Positions 9,707 to 19,240 of a stretch of DNA of 64,000 bases are shown piece after piece. The stretch's first letter is position 1. Each line of letters opens with the position of its first letter. A program made the position numbers and the translations under genes. The stretch is from the NCBI GenBank assembly GCA_003210025.1, contig QCNW01000008.1, positions 1 to 64,000 of the forward strand, in the 5' to 3' direction. The DNA comes from Pelagibacteraceae bacterium AG-426-M19 (GTDB lineage: Bacteria > Pseudomonadota > Alphaproteobacteria > Pelagibacterales > Pelagibacteraceae). Below the pieces are notes generated by a model. The model did no database searches. It worked only from the letters and a program-made list of their open reading frames with translations, and was not told the origin of the DNA.

Positions 9707-10384
9707 CTATCCTTTATAACCACCGTCTAATTTTATTTCTGCACCATTTGCACTTAGCCAATGTTTGTTATGTAAGTCAAATATAATTCTAGCAACATCC
9801 TCTGCTTTTAAAAATTTTTTAACTGGAGTATTTTTTTTATGATAATTAATTCTACTTTTAGATAATTTTTTCAATTGGTTTGATCCATCAATTAATCCAG
9901 GTAGAAGACATATCGTTTTAAACTTATTTCCAAAATTTTTAGCAAATGACTTGCCCAAAGTTGATAACAATGATTTACTTATGCTATAAATTACATCATA
10001 TCCTCCATTCATGTATGATGATGAAGAAATCAGTATAAGTGTTGAGTTATTTTTAAAGCAATTAATAATTTTACTTATTAGTATAGAAATACCAATAACA
10101 TTTGTTTTGAGCACTTTCTGAATTTCATTTCTCGTATACTTTTCTGGTCCTTTTCCAACTAATACTGCCGATGTAATAATTACAATATCAAATTTTAAAA
10201 ACTCTATTTTTTTTATAAACTTTTTTATAGACTCCTCGTCGCTTAAATCTAAATTAAATTCAATACCTTTGTTGATTTTTTTTTTGAAATAAGTGGAAAA
10301 AACTTTAAACTTTTTTTTTTTACCTAATAAGCAGACCTTTTTTGAAATGACAGAAGAATTTCCAATTACCAATATATTTTTCAT
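9707..10384 (-). CDS. Short-chain dehydrogenase/reductase
   Basis: N-terminal nucleotide-binding region, LILISSSSYMNGGYDVIYSISKSLL (S-Y-K), C-terminal EIKLDGGY. Confidence 0.8.
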   Translation of the reverse strand: MKNILVIGNSSVISKKVCLLGKKKKFKVFSTYFKKKINKGIEFNLDLSDEESIKKFIKKIEFLKFDIVIITSAVLVGKGPEKYTRNEIQKVLKTNVIGISILISKIINCFKNNSTLILISSSSYMNGGYDVIYSISKSLLSTLGKSFAKNFGNKFKTICLLPGLIDGSNQLKKLSKSRINYHKKNTPVKKFLKAEDVARIIFDLHNKHWLSANGAEIKLDGGYKG

Positions 10385-11616
10385 GAGACAATTTTTAAGT
10401 TGGGAAGTGGAATAATAAATTTTCCACTAAATCCTTTTTTCCTCAAGGATTTTATTAACTCCTTTGAAATATGCCAAGAAAATAAAAACAAATAATCAGG
10501 ATTATCTTTCAAACCAAAACTTTCTTCAACCACCTTAATATTACTTCCAGGCATATATTTATTAATTTTATATGACCCTTTTACCTCAAGTATTTTTTCT
10601 ATTTTATTTTTTCTCATAGAACAATAACTAATTAATGTTGATGCTCTTGATGGAGCGCCGACACCATAAACTTTTTTATTTTTTTTATTTAATTTGCTAA
10701 GTAGCTCTAATATTTGACTTTTATTTTTTTCAACTTTATTTTTAAAATTTTCAAAATTTGTTTGGCTAAAATCTTTTTTTTCTTGAGAAAGCAATTTTTC
10801 AATTTTTTTTTTTTTAATAATTATTTTTTTATTTTTTATATTGCAACAATAAACTCTGATCGAACCACCATGAGTTTTAATCATTTCATAATCAAAAATT
10901 TTAAGATCGTGTTTTGAAAGAATATAATTCAAACTTGTTAAACTATAATATCTCAGATGTTCATGGTATACTGTATCGTACTGCATTCCTTTTATAACTG
11001 ATCCAGCGTAATGACATTCAGTTACAAATATTCCCTCATTATGTAAACATTTTTTTATATTTTTCGTGAGCTCATTTGCATTATCTATATGAGCATAAAC
11101 ATTTGTCGCTGTTATTACTTTAATTTTTCCATATTTTTTTATTACTTTTTTTACAGTAAAGTTATCAAAGTACCCTTGAATAGTGTTTATACCAATTTTT
11201 CTTGCATTTTTTATGATATCTTCAGGAGATATACCTAGTGTATTAGAATCTAGTAAAAAATTTTTGAGTAAGTTTCCATCATTACAACCAATATCCATTA
11301 CAGTATCCATTTTTTCTAATTTGATTTTTTTTTTAATCTTTTTTGCAAGGTCTACAAAATTATCTCTTAGTATTTTTGTTGTTGAACTTGTATATGGATA
11401 ATCTTTAGGAAATATTATTTCTTTGGGAAGTATACAATTGATTTGAATAAGATTAGATTTTTTTGAATACATTAAATCTAAAGGAAATTTTTTTTGAATT
11501 AATGATTTTTTTTTGGTTTTTTGAAAATTATTAACTGGAACAAAATTACCAAGATTAATAATTCTTTTTAAGTCCTTAAAATTTGAAATTTGGCATTTTT
11601 GTTGAATTTTAAACAT
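10381..11616 (-). CDS. Class I SAM-dependent C-methyltransferase (TylCIII/TcaB9-like, methyltransferase 13/14 architecture)
   Basis: VMDIGCNDGNLL SAM motif, AGSVIKGMQYDTVYHEHLRYYSL, VYGVGAPSRASTLI, FLFSWHI. Start moved to internal Met at 11616 (MFKIQQK) from ORF-track 11655. Confidence 0.8.
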   Translation of the reverse strand: MFKIQQKCQISNFKDLKRIINLGNFVPVNNFQKTKKKSLIQKKFPLDLMYSKKSNLIQINCILPKEIIFPKDYPYTSSTTKILRDNFVDLAKKIKKKIKLEKMDTVMDIGCNDGNLLKNFLLDSNTLGISPEDIIKNARKIGINTIQGYFDNFTVKKVIKKYGKIKVITATNVYAHIDNANELTKNIKKCLHNEGIFVTECHYAGSVIKGMQYDTVYHEHLRYYSLTSLNYILSKHDLKIFDYEMIKTHGGSIRVYCCNIKNKKIIIKKKKIEKLLSQEKKDFSQTNFENFKNKVEKNKSQILELLSKLNKKNKKVYGVGAPSRASTLISYCSMRKNKIEKILEVKGSYKINKYMPGSNIKVVEESFGLKDNPDYLFLFSWHISKELIKSLRKKGFSGKFIIPLPNLKIVS

Positions 11617-11679
11617 TTTTAATTTAAAGGATATTAATTTAATTAGTAAAATCAATTAAATTTTTCACAAGGTGGATTT

Positions 11680-12978
11680 TTGAAAAATGTTTGCGTTATA
11701 GGTTTGGGTTTTGTAGGACTTACTTTAGCATTAGCATTAGCAAAGCGAAATTTTAAAGTAATTGGTATTGAAAAAAATAATAATCTTTTGAATAATCTAA
11801 AAAGAGGCAGACCAAATTTTTTTGAACCAGATTTAGAAAATCAACTAAAAAAAAATATTAAGAATAAAAAACTTTCAATTTCTTCTGAGATACCAAGTTC
11901 TTGGAATGGTGGGGTTTTTTTTATAACTGTAGGAACCCCATTAGATAAGTTTAATAAGCCTAGATTTGATATGATTAAAACAGCATCAAATGAAATTTCA
12001 AAAGTTATGATTAAAAATGATCTTATTATTTTAAGATCTACAGTCAGCGTATCAACAAGCAGGAATATTGTGAAGCCAATATTAGAAAAATCAAATAAAA
12101 ATTTTAAGTTAGCTTTTTGTCCAGAGAGAACTGCCGAAGGAAACGCAATGAAAGAATTAAGATATTTACCGCAAATTATTAGCGGATTAGACAAACAATC
12201 ATTATTATCTGCGAAACAATTATTTAAAAAAATTACTAAAAAAATTGTTCCAGTATCATCGTTAGAAACTGCTGAGATGATTAAAATTGTTGATAATGTA
12301 CAAAGGGATACTTTTTTTGGCTTTGCAAATGAAATAGCTAAAATTTGTGATCATCTTAGTGTAAATTCAAATGAAGTAATTCAAAAGGGAAAGTATTTCT
12401 ATCCGAGAACAAATGTTGCGAAACCAGGACCCGTTGCAGGTCCATGTTTATCTAAAGATACCTATATATTAGCTGAGAGTATTCAAAACAAGAATTTAAA
12501 ATCTAACTTAATTTCATTAACAGCTAGAAAATTAAATAAAGATCTACCGAATTATATAATTAAAAAAATTATTGAAAGTGATGTTTTAAAAAAACGCAAA
12601 ATTAAAAAAATATGTTTATTTGGGATTGCTTTTAAGGGTTATCCAGAAACTGATGATACTCGGAATTCCTCTTTTTATGATTTTTATGATGTTCTTAGTC
12701 GTAAGTATAAAAAATCAAAAATCTTTGCATTTGATCCAATGATAAAAAAAAATTTTTCATATAAAAAATTGTACTATAGAAATAATTTCAAAGATTCTCT
12801 TAAAAACTCCGATTTGGTATTTATTTTAAATGATCACAATTTTTTTAAAAAATTAAAAAAAAATGATTATGAAAAATTTTTAAAGAAGGATAGTTTAATT
12901 TATGATTGTTGGAATTTATATAATTATAAATTTAAAAAAATTAAATATTTATCATTCGGAAATATTTTGAATAATTAG
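11680..12978 (+). CDS. UDP-glucose/GDP-mannose dehydrogenase family (nucleotide-sugar 6-dehydrogenase)
   Basis: VCVIGLGFVGLTLALALA, RSTVSVSTS, GPCLSKDTY (catalytic Cys kept). TTG start preceded by AAGGTGGA SD-like sequence (about 11669-11676). Confidence 0.85.
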   Translation: MKNVCVIGLGFVGLTLALALAKRNFKVIGIEKNNNLLNNLKRGRPNFFEPDLENQLKKNIKNKKLSISSEIPSSWNGGVFFITVGTPLDKFNKPRFDMIKTASNEISKVMIKNDLIILRSTVSVSTSRNIVKPILEKSNKNFKLAFCPERTAEGNAMKELRYLPQIISGLDKQSLLSAKQLFKKITKKIVPVSSLETAEMIKIVDNVQRDTFFGFANEIAKICDHLSVNSNEVIQKGKYFYPRTNVAKPGPVAGPCLSKDTYILAESIQNKNLKSNLISLTARKLNKDLPNYIIKKIIESDVLKKRKIKKICLFGIAFKGYPETDDTRNSSFYDFYDVLSRKYKKSKIFAFDPMIKKNFSYKKLYYRNNFKDSLKNSDLVFILNDHNFFKKLKKNDYEKFLKKDSLIYDCWNLYNYKFKKIKYLSFGNILNN

Positions 12979-13928
12979 TGGGAAAAAAAATATTAATTAC
13001 TGGTGGTGGTGGCTTTATTGGGTTGGCCTTATCAAATTTCTTGAGCGAACAAGGACATGATGTAACAATTTTTGATAATTTCTCTAGAGTTTCTAGAAAT
13101 AAACTAATCAAAAAAAAAGATATAAAAGTTGTTAAAGGAGATATTCGAGATAGAAATATTGTATTAAATAATACAAAAAATTTTGATACAATAATTCATG
13201 CGGCATACATAAATGGGACTAAGTTTTTTTACACAAAACCTGAACTTGTATTAGATGTTGCTATTAAAGGAATTCTTAATGTTATTGAAGCATGTCGAAA
13301 AAATAAAGTCAAAGAATTAATATTGATTTCTAGTTCAGAAGTTTATCAATTACCAAAAAAAATACCTACACCCGAAGATGTGCCCCTAGTAATTCCTGAT
13401 GTTATGAATCCAAGATATTCATATGGAGGTGGAAAATTAATTTCAGAACTTTTACTGATGCATAGCCATATAAAAACATTAAAAAAATTTTTTATAGTTA
13501 GGCCTCATAATGTCTATGGAGAAAATATGGGAAGAGAGCACGTTATACCTGAATTAATTATCAAAATAAAAAAGAAATTGAAAAAAAATTTACAAACCAA
13601 TATAAAAATTCAAGGAAAGGGCTCTGAAACTAGAGCATTTATTTATATAGGAGATTTTGTTAAAGCATTTAATATTTTATTAAAAAAGGGTAAAACACGA
13701 AATATATATCATATTGGAAGCAGTCAAGAAATTACAATAAAAAAAATCATAGATAAGATATCCAAAATAATAAATAAAAAAGTATATTTTACAAAAGGAA
13801 GTTTAAAAGCTGGAAGTGTAAAACGTAGGTGTCCCGATATAAAAAAAATTAAAAAACTAGGTTTTAAAAATTTCAAATTCAATAATTTTGGTTTACGTAA
13901 AACAATAAACTGGTATTTAAATAATTAA
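12978..13928 (+). CDS. NAD-dependent epimerase/dehydratase
   Basis: KILITGGGGFIGLALSNFL; SSSEVY; YSYGGGK. Confidence 0.85.
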   Translation: MGKKILITGGGGFIGLALSNFLSEQGHDVTIFDNFSRVSRNKLIKKKDIKVVKGDIRDRNIVLNNTKNFDTIIHAAYINGTKFFYTKPELVLDVAIKGILNVIEACRKNKVKELILISSSEVYQLPKKIPTPEDVPLVIPDVMNPRYSYGGGKLISELLLMHSHIKTLKKFFIVRPHNVYGENMGREHVIPELIIKIKKKLKKNLQTNIKIQGKGSETRAFIYIGDFVKAFNILLKKGKTRNIYHIGSSQEITIKKIIDKISKIINKKVYFTKGSLKAGSVKRRCPDIKKIKKLGFKNFKFNNFGLRKTINWYLNN

Positions 13929-13936
13929 TTTTTTGA

Positions 13937-15187
13937 ATGGAAATATCTTTTGTAACTCATTGTTATCCTATTCAAAATGCTCATGGTGCAGCTGACACAA
14001 ATTATGGTATAATAAAAGAACTCAGAGAAAATAATATAAAAATTCATTTGCATGTGGTTTGCGAACATTCAAATGAATTAGAACTAACAAAAAAAAATCC
14101 TAATAAACATTTTTTTGAAACTTGTAACGGCTATGATGCTTTTAGCTATGATTTACATGGTTTTCGCAAAATATTTCGAAATCCAATAAACTTTTTTTAT
14201 CCCAAATTAGACCTTGTAATAAAATCTTATAAAATTAAAAATGAAGTTCAAAAAAAAATTTTATCACAAAATCCAAATATTATATTCATCTACCATTGGT
14301 TTGCTGCATCTACAGTTTTTGAAATGAAATATAAAAAAATTCTTTTGACAGGTGATCTTCTTCACATACCTTTGATAGCGAGGACTAAAGAGACAAAAAA
14401 ACTAGATATAAAAAATAACAAAATACGTAATATTTATAACTACTTAAAAATGAAGTGGCTTTCTTATCATCAAAAAAAACTTATGATCTATATGCTTAAA
14501 AATTGCCAAGCTGGTGGAAGTTTTGGTTATTATGATTCACAGTGGTTAAAAAAAAAAGGATATAATTTGAGTAAGTATTATAAAACTCCTTTAGTTAGTG
14601 GAAAAAATTATTCTAAAAGCTATAACAAGGAGAAATTTATTATCCTTACAGGTTTAGGCAATTTAAATGCTACTTCAACATATTCAGCTTTAAATTTTAT
14701 CGATAAAAAAATATATAATTATTTAAATAATAAAATACCAAATAAATTTGAAATAAGAATTATTGGCAGAGGAGAATTGTCTAATGATTTAACAAACTTA
14801 AAAAACTCGCAAAATGTCAAAATTCTCGGTTTTGTTGAGGATCTAGATTATGAAATAAGCAAAAGTAATATAATTTTATTGCCTACAACAATTTTTATTG
14901 GATTCAGATCTAGAAATATTACTATCTTTAGTAATTCAAGTTGTGTTGTTGGACATAAAAATGATACTATCAACATGCCAGAAATGGTGAATGATTACAA
15001 TTGTATATGTCCAGAGAATGAGAATAAAATACCTGAGGAAATTATAAAATTGTACAAAAATCCAAAAAAAGTTGAAGAAATAGGATTAAATGCAAGGAAA
15101 ACATATGAAAAATATTTTGAACCAAAAGTTGCGATTAAAGCAATTTTACATGACATAGAAAGGGTCGCTTTTGATAAAAATAGATAA
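13937..15187 (+). CDS. Glycosyltransferase group 1 (GT4-like)
   Basis: GTB-like: ILTGLGNLNATSTYSAL, IRIIGRGELSNDL, VKILGFVEDLDYEISKSNIILLPT. Confidence 0.65.
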   Translation: MEISFVTHCYPIQNAHGAADTNYGIIKELRENNIKIHLHVVCEHSNELELTKKNPNKHFFETCNGYDAFSYDLHGFRKIFRNPINFFYPKLDLVIKSYKIKNEVQKKILSQNPNIIFIYHWFAASTVFEMKYKKILLTGDLLHIPLIARTKETKKLDIKNNKIRNIYNYLKMKWLSYHQKKLMIYMLKNCQAGGSFGYYDSQWLKKKGYNLSKYYKTPLVSGKNYSKSYNKEKFIILTGLGNLNATSTYSALNFIDKKIYNYLNNKIPNKFEIRIIGRGELSNDLTNLKNSQNVKILGFVEDLDYEISKSNIILLPTTIFIGFRSRNITIFSNSSCVVGHKNDTINMPEMVNDYNCICPENENKIPEEIIKLYKNPKKVEEIGLNARKTYEKYFEPKVAIKAILHDIERVAFDKNR

Positions 15188-16190
15188 TTTAGAGATATCA
15201 AAGAATGCTCCTACATTTATTATTGCTGAAGGATGCGAGAATCACTTGGGTAACTTAGATTTGGCTTTTGAGATGATAGAAAAAGCAAAATCATCTGGTG
15301 CTCATGCAATTAAATTTCAACATCATTTGCCAGATGATGAAATGTTAAAAGAAGTTCCAAAGTCGAATAATTTTGGTGATACGAATTTATATGAATTTTT
15401 AAAAAATAATTCCTTAAATATTGAAGATCATAAAAAATTAAAAAATTATTGTGATAAAAAAAAAATAATTTACTTGTGTACGCCATTTTCATTTTCGGCA
15501 GCTTTAGAAATCAATAATTTAGTGCCACTTTTTAAAATTGGATCAGGAGAAATGTTAGATTATCCAACATTAGAAAAGATATCAAAATTAAATAAACCAA
15601 TGATTGTCTCTACAGGAATGTCTACTCAAAGTGAAATTACAGAAACTTACAAATTTTTAAAAGATAAAACAAATTTAATATTGATGAATTGTTTAAGCGA
15701 ATACCCTCCAAATTATAATGATTTAAATTTATCTTTCATAAAAAAAATGATTAAACTGTACCCCGAGGCTCTTATTGGACACTCAGATCATACAAATGAA
15801 ATTTATAGCTCACTAATAGCTGTAAGCTTTGGAGCAAAAATAATTGAAAAACATGTAATAATTGATAAAAGTGTAAATTGTCCTGATCAAGAAGTTTCTA
15901 TTGATTTTGACCAACTGAAAGAACTAATTGATGCAATTAAAAAAATTGAACTTTCGTTAGGTTCAAAAAAAATAATTCATAAAAACGAAGAAATAATTAG
16001 ATCTTGGGCTCATAGATCTATTGTAACAATAAAAAAGATCAAAAAAGGGGATATTTTATCAGACGATAATATTTGGACAAAAAGACCTGGTACAGGCATA
16101 CCAGCTAAAAATTTTAAAAATATAATTGGCAAAAAAGCAAAAAAAAATCTCGATATAGATTATTTATTAAAAGTAGATGACTACGAATAA
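15171..16190 (+). CDS. neuB: N-acetylneuraminate synthase family protein (NeuB-like)
   Basis: IAEGCENHLGNLDLAFEMIEKAKSSGAHAIKFQ; FKIGSGEMLDYPTLEKI; IGHSDHT; IIEKHVIIDKS; C-terminal SAF-like IWTKRPGTGIPA. Confidence 0.9.
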   Translation: MIKIDNLEISKNAPTFIIAEGCENHLGNLDLAFEMIEKAKSSGAHAIKFQHHLPDDEMLKEVPKSNNFGDTNLYEFLKNNSLNIEDHKKLKNYCDKKKIIYLCTPFSFSAALEINNLVPLFKIGSGEMLDYPTLEKISKLNKPMIVSTGMSTQSEITETYKFLKDKTNLILMNCLSEYPPNYNDLNLSFIKKMIKLYPEALIGHSDHTNEIYSSLIAVSFGAKIIEKHVIIDKSVNCPDQEVSIDFDQLKELIDAIKKIELSLGSKKIIHKNEEIIRSWAHRSIVTIKKIKKGDILSDDNIWTKRPGTGIPAKNFKNIIGKKAKKNLDIDYLLKVDDYE

Positions 16191-17301
16191 AAAAAAAAGA
16201 TTATTGTTTGTTTGTGGATCTAGAGGAGAATGGGGTTATATTAGACCCATAATCAAATTGTGCAAAAAAAAAAAAATTACATATAAACTTATAACTACAA
16301 ACATGGTTCTTTTAGATGAACATGGGAGTTTAATTAACGAAATTAATAAAAGTTATAATGTTTCTGATAAAATAATGATGTCACTAAATGGTGATACCCA
16401 TGAGACAATGACAAAATCTTTAGGAATATATTTTACATCATTTGTTGACAGTATTAATAGAATTAAACCTGATTGGATAGTTATAGCTGGGGATAGGGGC
16501 GAACAATTTATGTCAGCAATTGCTGGAGCATACTCATATATACCGGTTGCACATATACAAGCTGGAGAAAGATCTGGTAATATTGACGGTGTTGTAAGAC
16601 ATGCGATAGCAAAAATATCGCATATTCATTTTGCAGCTAATGATGATGCATCAAGACGGTTAAGAAATTTAGGAGAAGAACGATTTAGAATTTTTAATGT
16701 AGGCGCACCACAGCTTGATGAAATATATAATAATCAAATAAGTTACAAATATTCTAAAAATAAAGGAAATTTTTTTCTAGTCGTTTTTCATCCAGTTACA
16801 GAAGAATATAATAATAATGAAAAATATATTAACATAATATGTAAATCACTAAATACTTTCAAAAATAAAAAAGTTTGGATACTTCCAAATAATGATGCAG
16901 GTAATTCAATAATTAAAAAAAAAATAGTTGAATTAAGACGAAGTGATATTGAAATATATGAAAATTTGACGAGATCTGAGTATTTGGGACTTTTAAAAAA
17001 AAGTGAATTAATAATTGGAAATTCAAGTTCAGGCTTAATTGAAGCCCCTTCTTTTAGAGTACCATGTATTAATATTGGTAGAAGACAAATTGATAGGGTT
17101 CAATCAAATAATGTAATTAATATACAATGTAATCAAAAAGAAATTGCGAAAGCAATTAAAAAAGCAACCTCTAAAAACTTTAGAGTGAAAATAAAAAAAA
17201 GTAATCCATATGGTGATGGAAATTCATCATCAAAAATACTTAAAATACTACAAACAATCAAAATTGATGATAAGTTATTAATTAAGAGAAACACATTTTA
17301 A
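16177..17301 (+). CDS. neuC: UDP-N-acetylglucosamine 2-epimerase (hydrolysing), NeuC-like
   Basis: GSRGEWGYIRPII, GDRGEQFMSAIAGAYSYIPVAHIQAGERSGNIDGVVRHAIAKISHIHF. Confidence 0.88.
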   Translation: MTTNKKKRLLFVCGSRGEWGYIRPIIKLCKKKKITYKLITTNMVLLDEHGSLINEINKSYNVSDKIMMSLNGDTHETMTKSLGIYFTSFVDSINRIKPDWIVIAGDRGEQFMSAIAGAYSYIPVAHIQAGERSGNIDGVVRHAIAKISHIHFAANDDASRRLRNLGEERFRIFNVGAPQLDEIYNNQISYKYSKNKGNFFLVVFHPVTEEYNNNEKYINIICKSLNTFKNKKVWILPNNDAGNSIIKKKIVELRRSDIEIYENLTRSEYLGLLKKSELIIGNSSSGLIEAPSFRVPCINIGRRQIDRVQSNNVINIQCNQKEIAKAIKKATSKNFRVKIKKSNPYGDGNSSSKILKILQTIKIDDKLLIKRNTF

Positions 17302-17661
17302 ATGAACAAAAAATTTGAAAAATTTGTTATTGAAAATAATTCAACCATTTTGGAAGCTGCCTATAAAATAGTCAAAAATACTGAGCGAACATTAATAGTA
17401 AAAAGAAAAAACAAAGTTTTAGGCGTCATTTCCTCTGGAGATATTTTAAGAATAATTTTAAAAAAAAAAAATACGTTCATGTCAATAGAAAATTACTATA
17501 AAAAAAACTTTAAATATTTGACGAAAAAAGATTTCAAAAAAGCCTTCGATTTGTATAAAAAATTTAACATAAGTCTTATTCCCATAGTAGATAAAAATTT
17601 CAATATTAAGGATATTATTTCTTCAAAGGATATCATTAAAAATTCGAAATTTTTTAAATGA
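17302..17661 (+). CDS. Stand-alone CBS-domain-pair protein
   Basis: Two CBS-like repeats (ERTLIVKRKNKVLGVISSGDILR and ISLIPIVDKNFNIKDIISSKDI). Confidence 0.75.
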   Translation: MNKKFEKFVIENNSTILEAAYKIVKNTERTLIVKRKNKVLGVISSGDILRIILKKKNTFMSIENYYKKNFKYLTKKDFKKAFDLYKKFNISLIPIVDKNFNIKDIISSKDIIKNSKFFK

Positions 17662-18329
17662 TTTTTTTAATTCCAGCTAGATCCGGTTCAAAAAGAATCA
17701 AAAATAAAAATATAGCAAAAGTAAACAACAAATTATTAATAGATTTCACACTTGATTTATTCGAAAATTCAGAATTAAAAAAAAAGGTTTTCATATCAAC
17801 TAATTCGAGAAAAGTTATGGAAATTTGTAAAAAGAGAAGATTTAATTATTTTACAAGACCCCAAAAACTTGCAAGCGATAAATCAAGAATTGAGGAAACA
17901 ATCTTACATTTTTTATCTAAAGATAAAAAAATTTATCATAAACAAAAATGGCTTATACTATTACAGGTTACATCACCTTTAAGAAATAGGTTAATTTTGA
18001 CAAAATTTATAAAGTTCCTCAATAAACAAAGAGAAAATATAAATACGGTTATATCTGTAAGTAAAACAAAAAAAGATTTTTGGAAAGAAAGTAAGGGAAG
18101 ATTAGTTAGATTAAATCCCAAAGCACCACGTCGTGAACAAGAGAGAAAAAGTATATACGAAGAAAATGGATTATTTTATGCAGTAAAAATCAATTATTTT
18201 CTTAAGCAAAAATATATTGTAAGTGGAAATATAAAAAAATTTGTAACGCCTAAAGAAATATCTTTAGATATAAATGATAAATTTGATTTAAATTTATTTA
18301 AAAGATTAGTTGGAAAAGAAGTACAGTGA
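17658..18329 (+). CDS. neuA: Acylneuraminate cytidylyltransferase-like (NeuA family)
   Basis: IFLIPARSGSKRIKNKNIAKVNNKLLIDFTL; LLQVTSPLRN; ENGLFYAV. Confidence 0.88.
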   Translation: MIFLIPARSGSKRIKNKNIAKVNNKLLIDFTLDLFENSELKKKVFISTNSRKVMEICKKRRFNYFTRPQKLASDKSRIEETILHFLSKDKKIYHKQKWLILLQVTSPLRNRLILTKFIKFLNKQRENINTVISVSKTKKDFWKESKGRLVRLNPKAPRREQERKSIYEENGLFYAVKINYFLKQKYIVSGNIKKFVTPKEISLDINDKFDLNLFKRLVGKEVQ

Positions 18330-19240
18330 AGTGGTTGGTAACTGGATGCTCTGGTTTTGTTGGCACAAATATTGTTAATTATTTAATTCAAAAAAATGAA
18401 GAAGTAATTGGAATAGATATAAAAAAGCCAAAAATAAATAATATAAAGTTATTTAAATTTATAAAATTTGATCTATCTGTCAGAAAAGGGTTAAAAGACT
18501 ATATTAATGACGTTGATTACGTAATAAATTTAGCTGCAATAGTGTCAATACCCTATTCTAAAAAATATCCAAATAAAACCAAATCAACAAACGTTAAAAT
18601 TTTTAGAAATATTTTACATAATATTAATATAAAAAAGACAAAATGTATTATTTTTGCTTCAAGTAGTGCCATATATGGTGATAGTTTAAAAAATTATGAA
18701 AAAAAAAAAATTTCCAATTTTTTTTCAGCGTATGCACAAAGTAAATACTTAAATGAAATCGATGCTAAAAATTTTTATAAAAAATATAAAATTTCGTTAA
18801 TAGGATTGAGATATTTTAATTTGTATGGCTCATTTTCAAATGCAAATTCAAGATACTCTAGTGTAATACCCAAGTGGATAAATAATTTGATAAAAAAAAA
18901 AGTTATAATTATCAACGGAGATGGCAATCAATCTAGAGATTTTGTACATGTAGATGATATTGTAAAAATAAATTATATGCTTGCAAAAAATTTTGGCAAA
19001 ATTAAAACTTTTAAATTATTTAATATTGGTAGTGGAAAATCTACCTCTTTAAAAACACTTTTAAATTATTTAGTAAAATTTAGTAAAATAAAAAAATATA
19101 AGATTAAATTTAGACCTTCGGCAGATTTTGGAGTCATGGAATCAAAAGCTAATATAAAATTATTTAAACAATCTTTTAAATTTAATTTTACAAAGTTAGA
19201 TAAAGGTTTAAAGAAAACCATTCAGTTTTATGAGAGATGA
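18326..19240 (+). CDS. NAD-dependent epimerase/dehydratase
   Basis: WLVTGCSGFVGTNIVNYL; ASSSAIYGD; YAQSK. Confidence 0.85.
   Translation: MKWLVTGCSGFVGTNIVNYLIQKNEEVIGIDIKKPKINNIKLFKFIKFDLSVRKGLKDYINDVDYVINLAAIVSIPYSKKYPNKTKSTNVKIFRNILHNINIKKTKCIIFASSSAIYGDSLKNYEKKKISNFFSAYAQSKYLNEIDAKNFYKKYKISLIGLRYFNLYGSFSNANSRYSSVIPKWINNLIKKKVIIINGDGNQSRDFVHVDDIVKINYMLAKNFGKIKTFKLFNIGSGKSTSLKTLLNYLVKFSKIKKYKIKFRPSADFGVMESKANIKLFKQSFKFNFTKLDKGLKKTIQFYER

Noticed and set aside
11841-12194. 117-aa minus-strand ORF
   Set aside because: Antisense to the UDP-sugar dehydrogenase at 11680-12978; no motif support.
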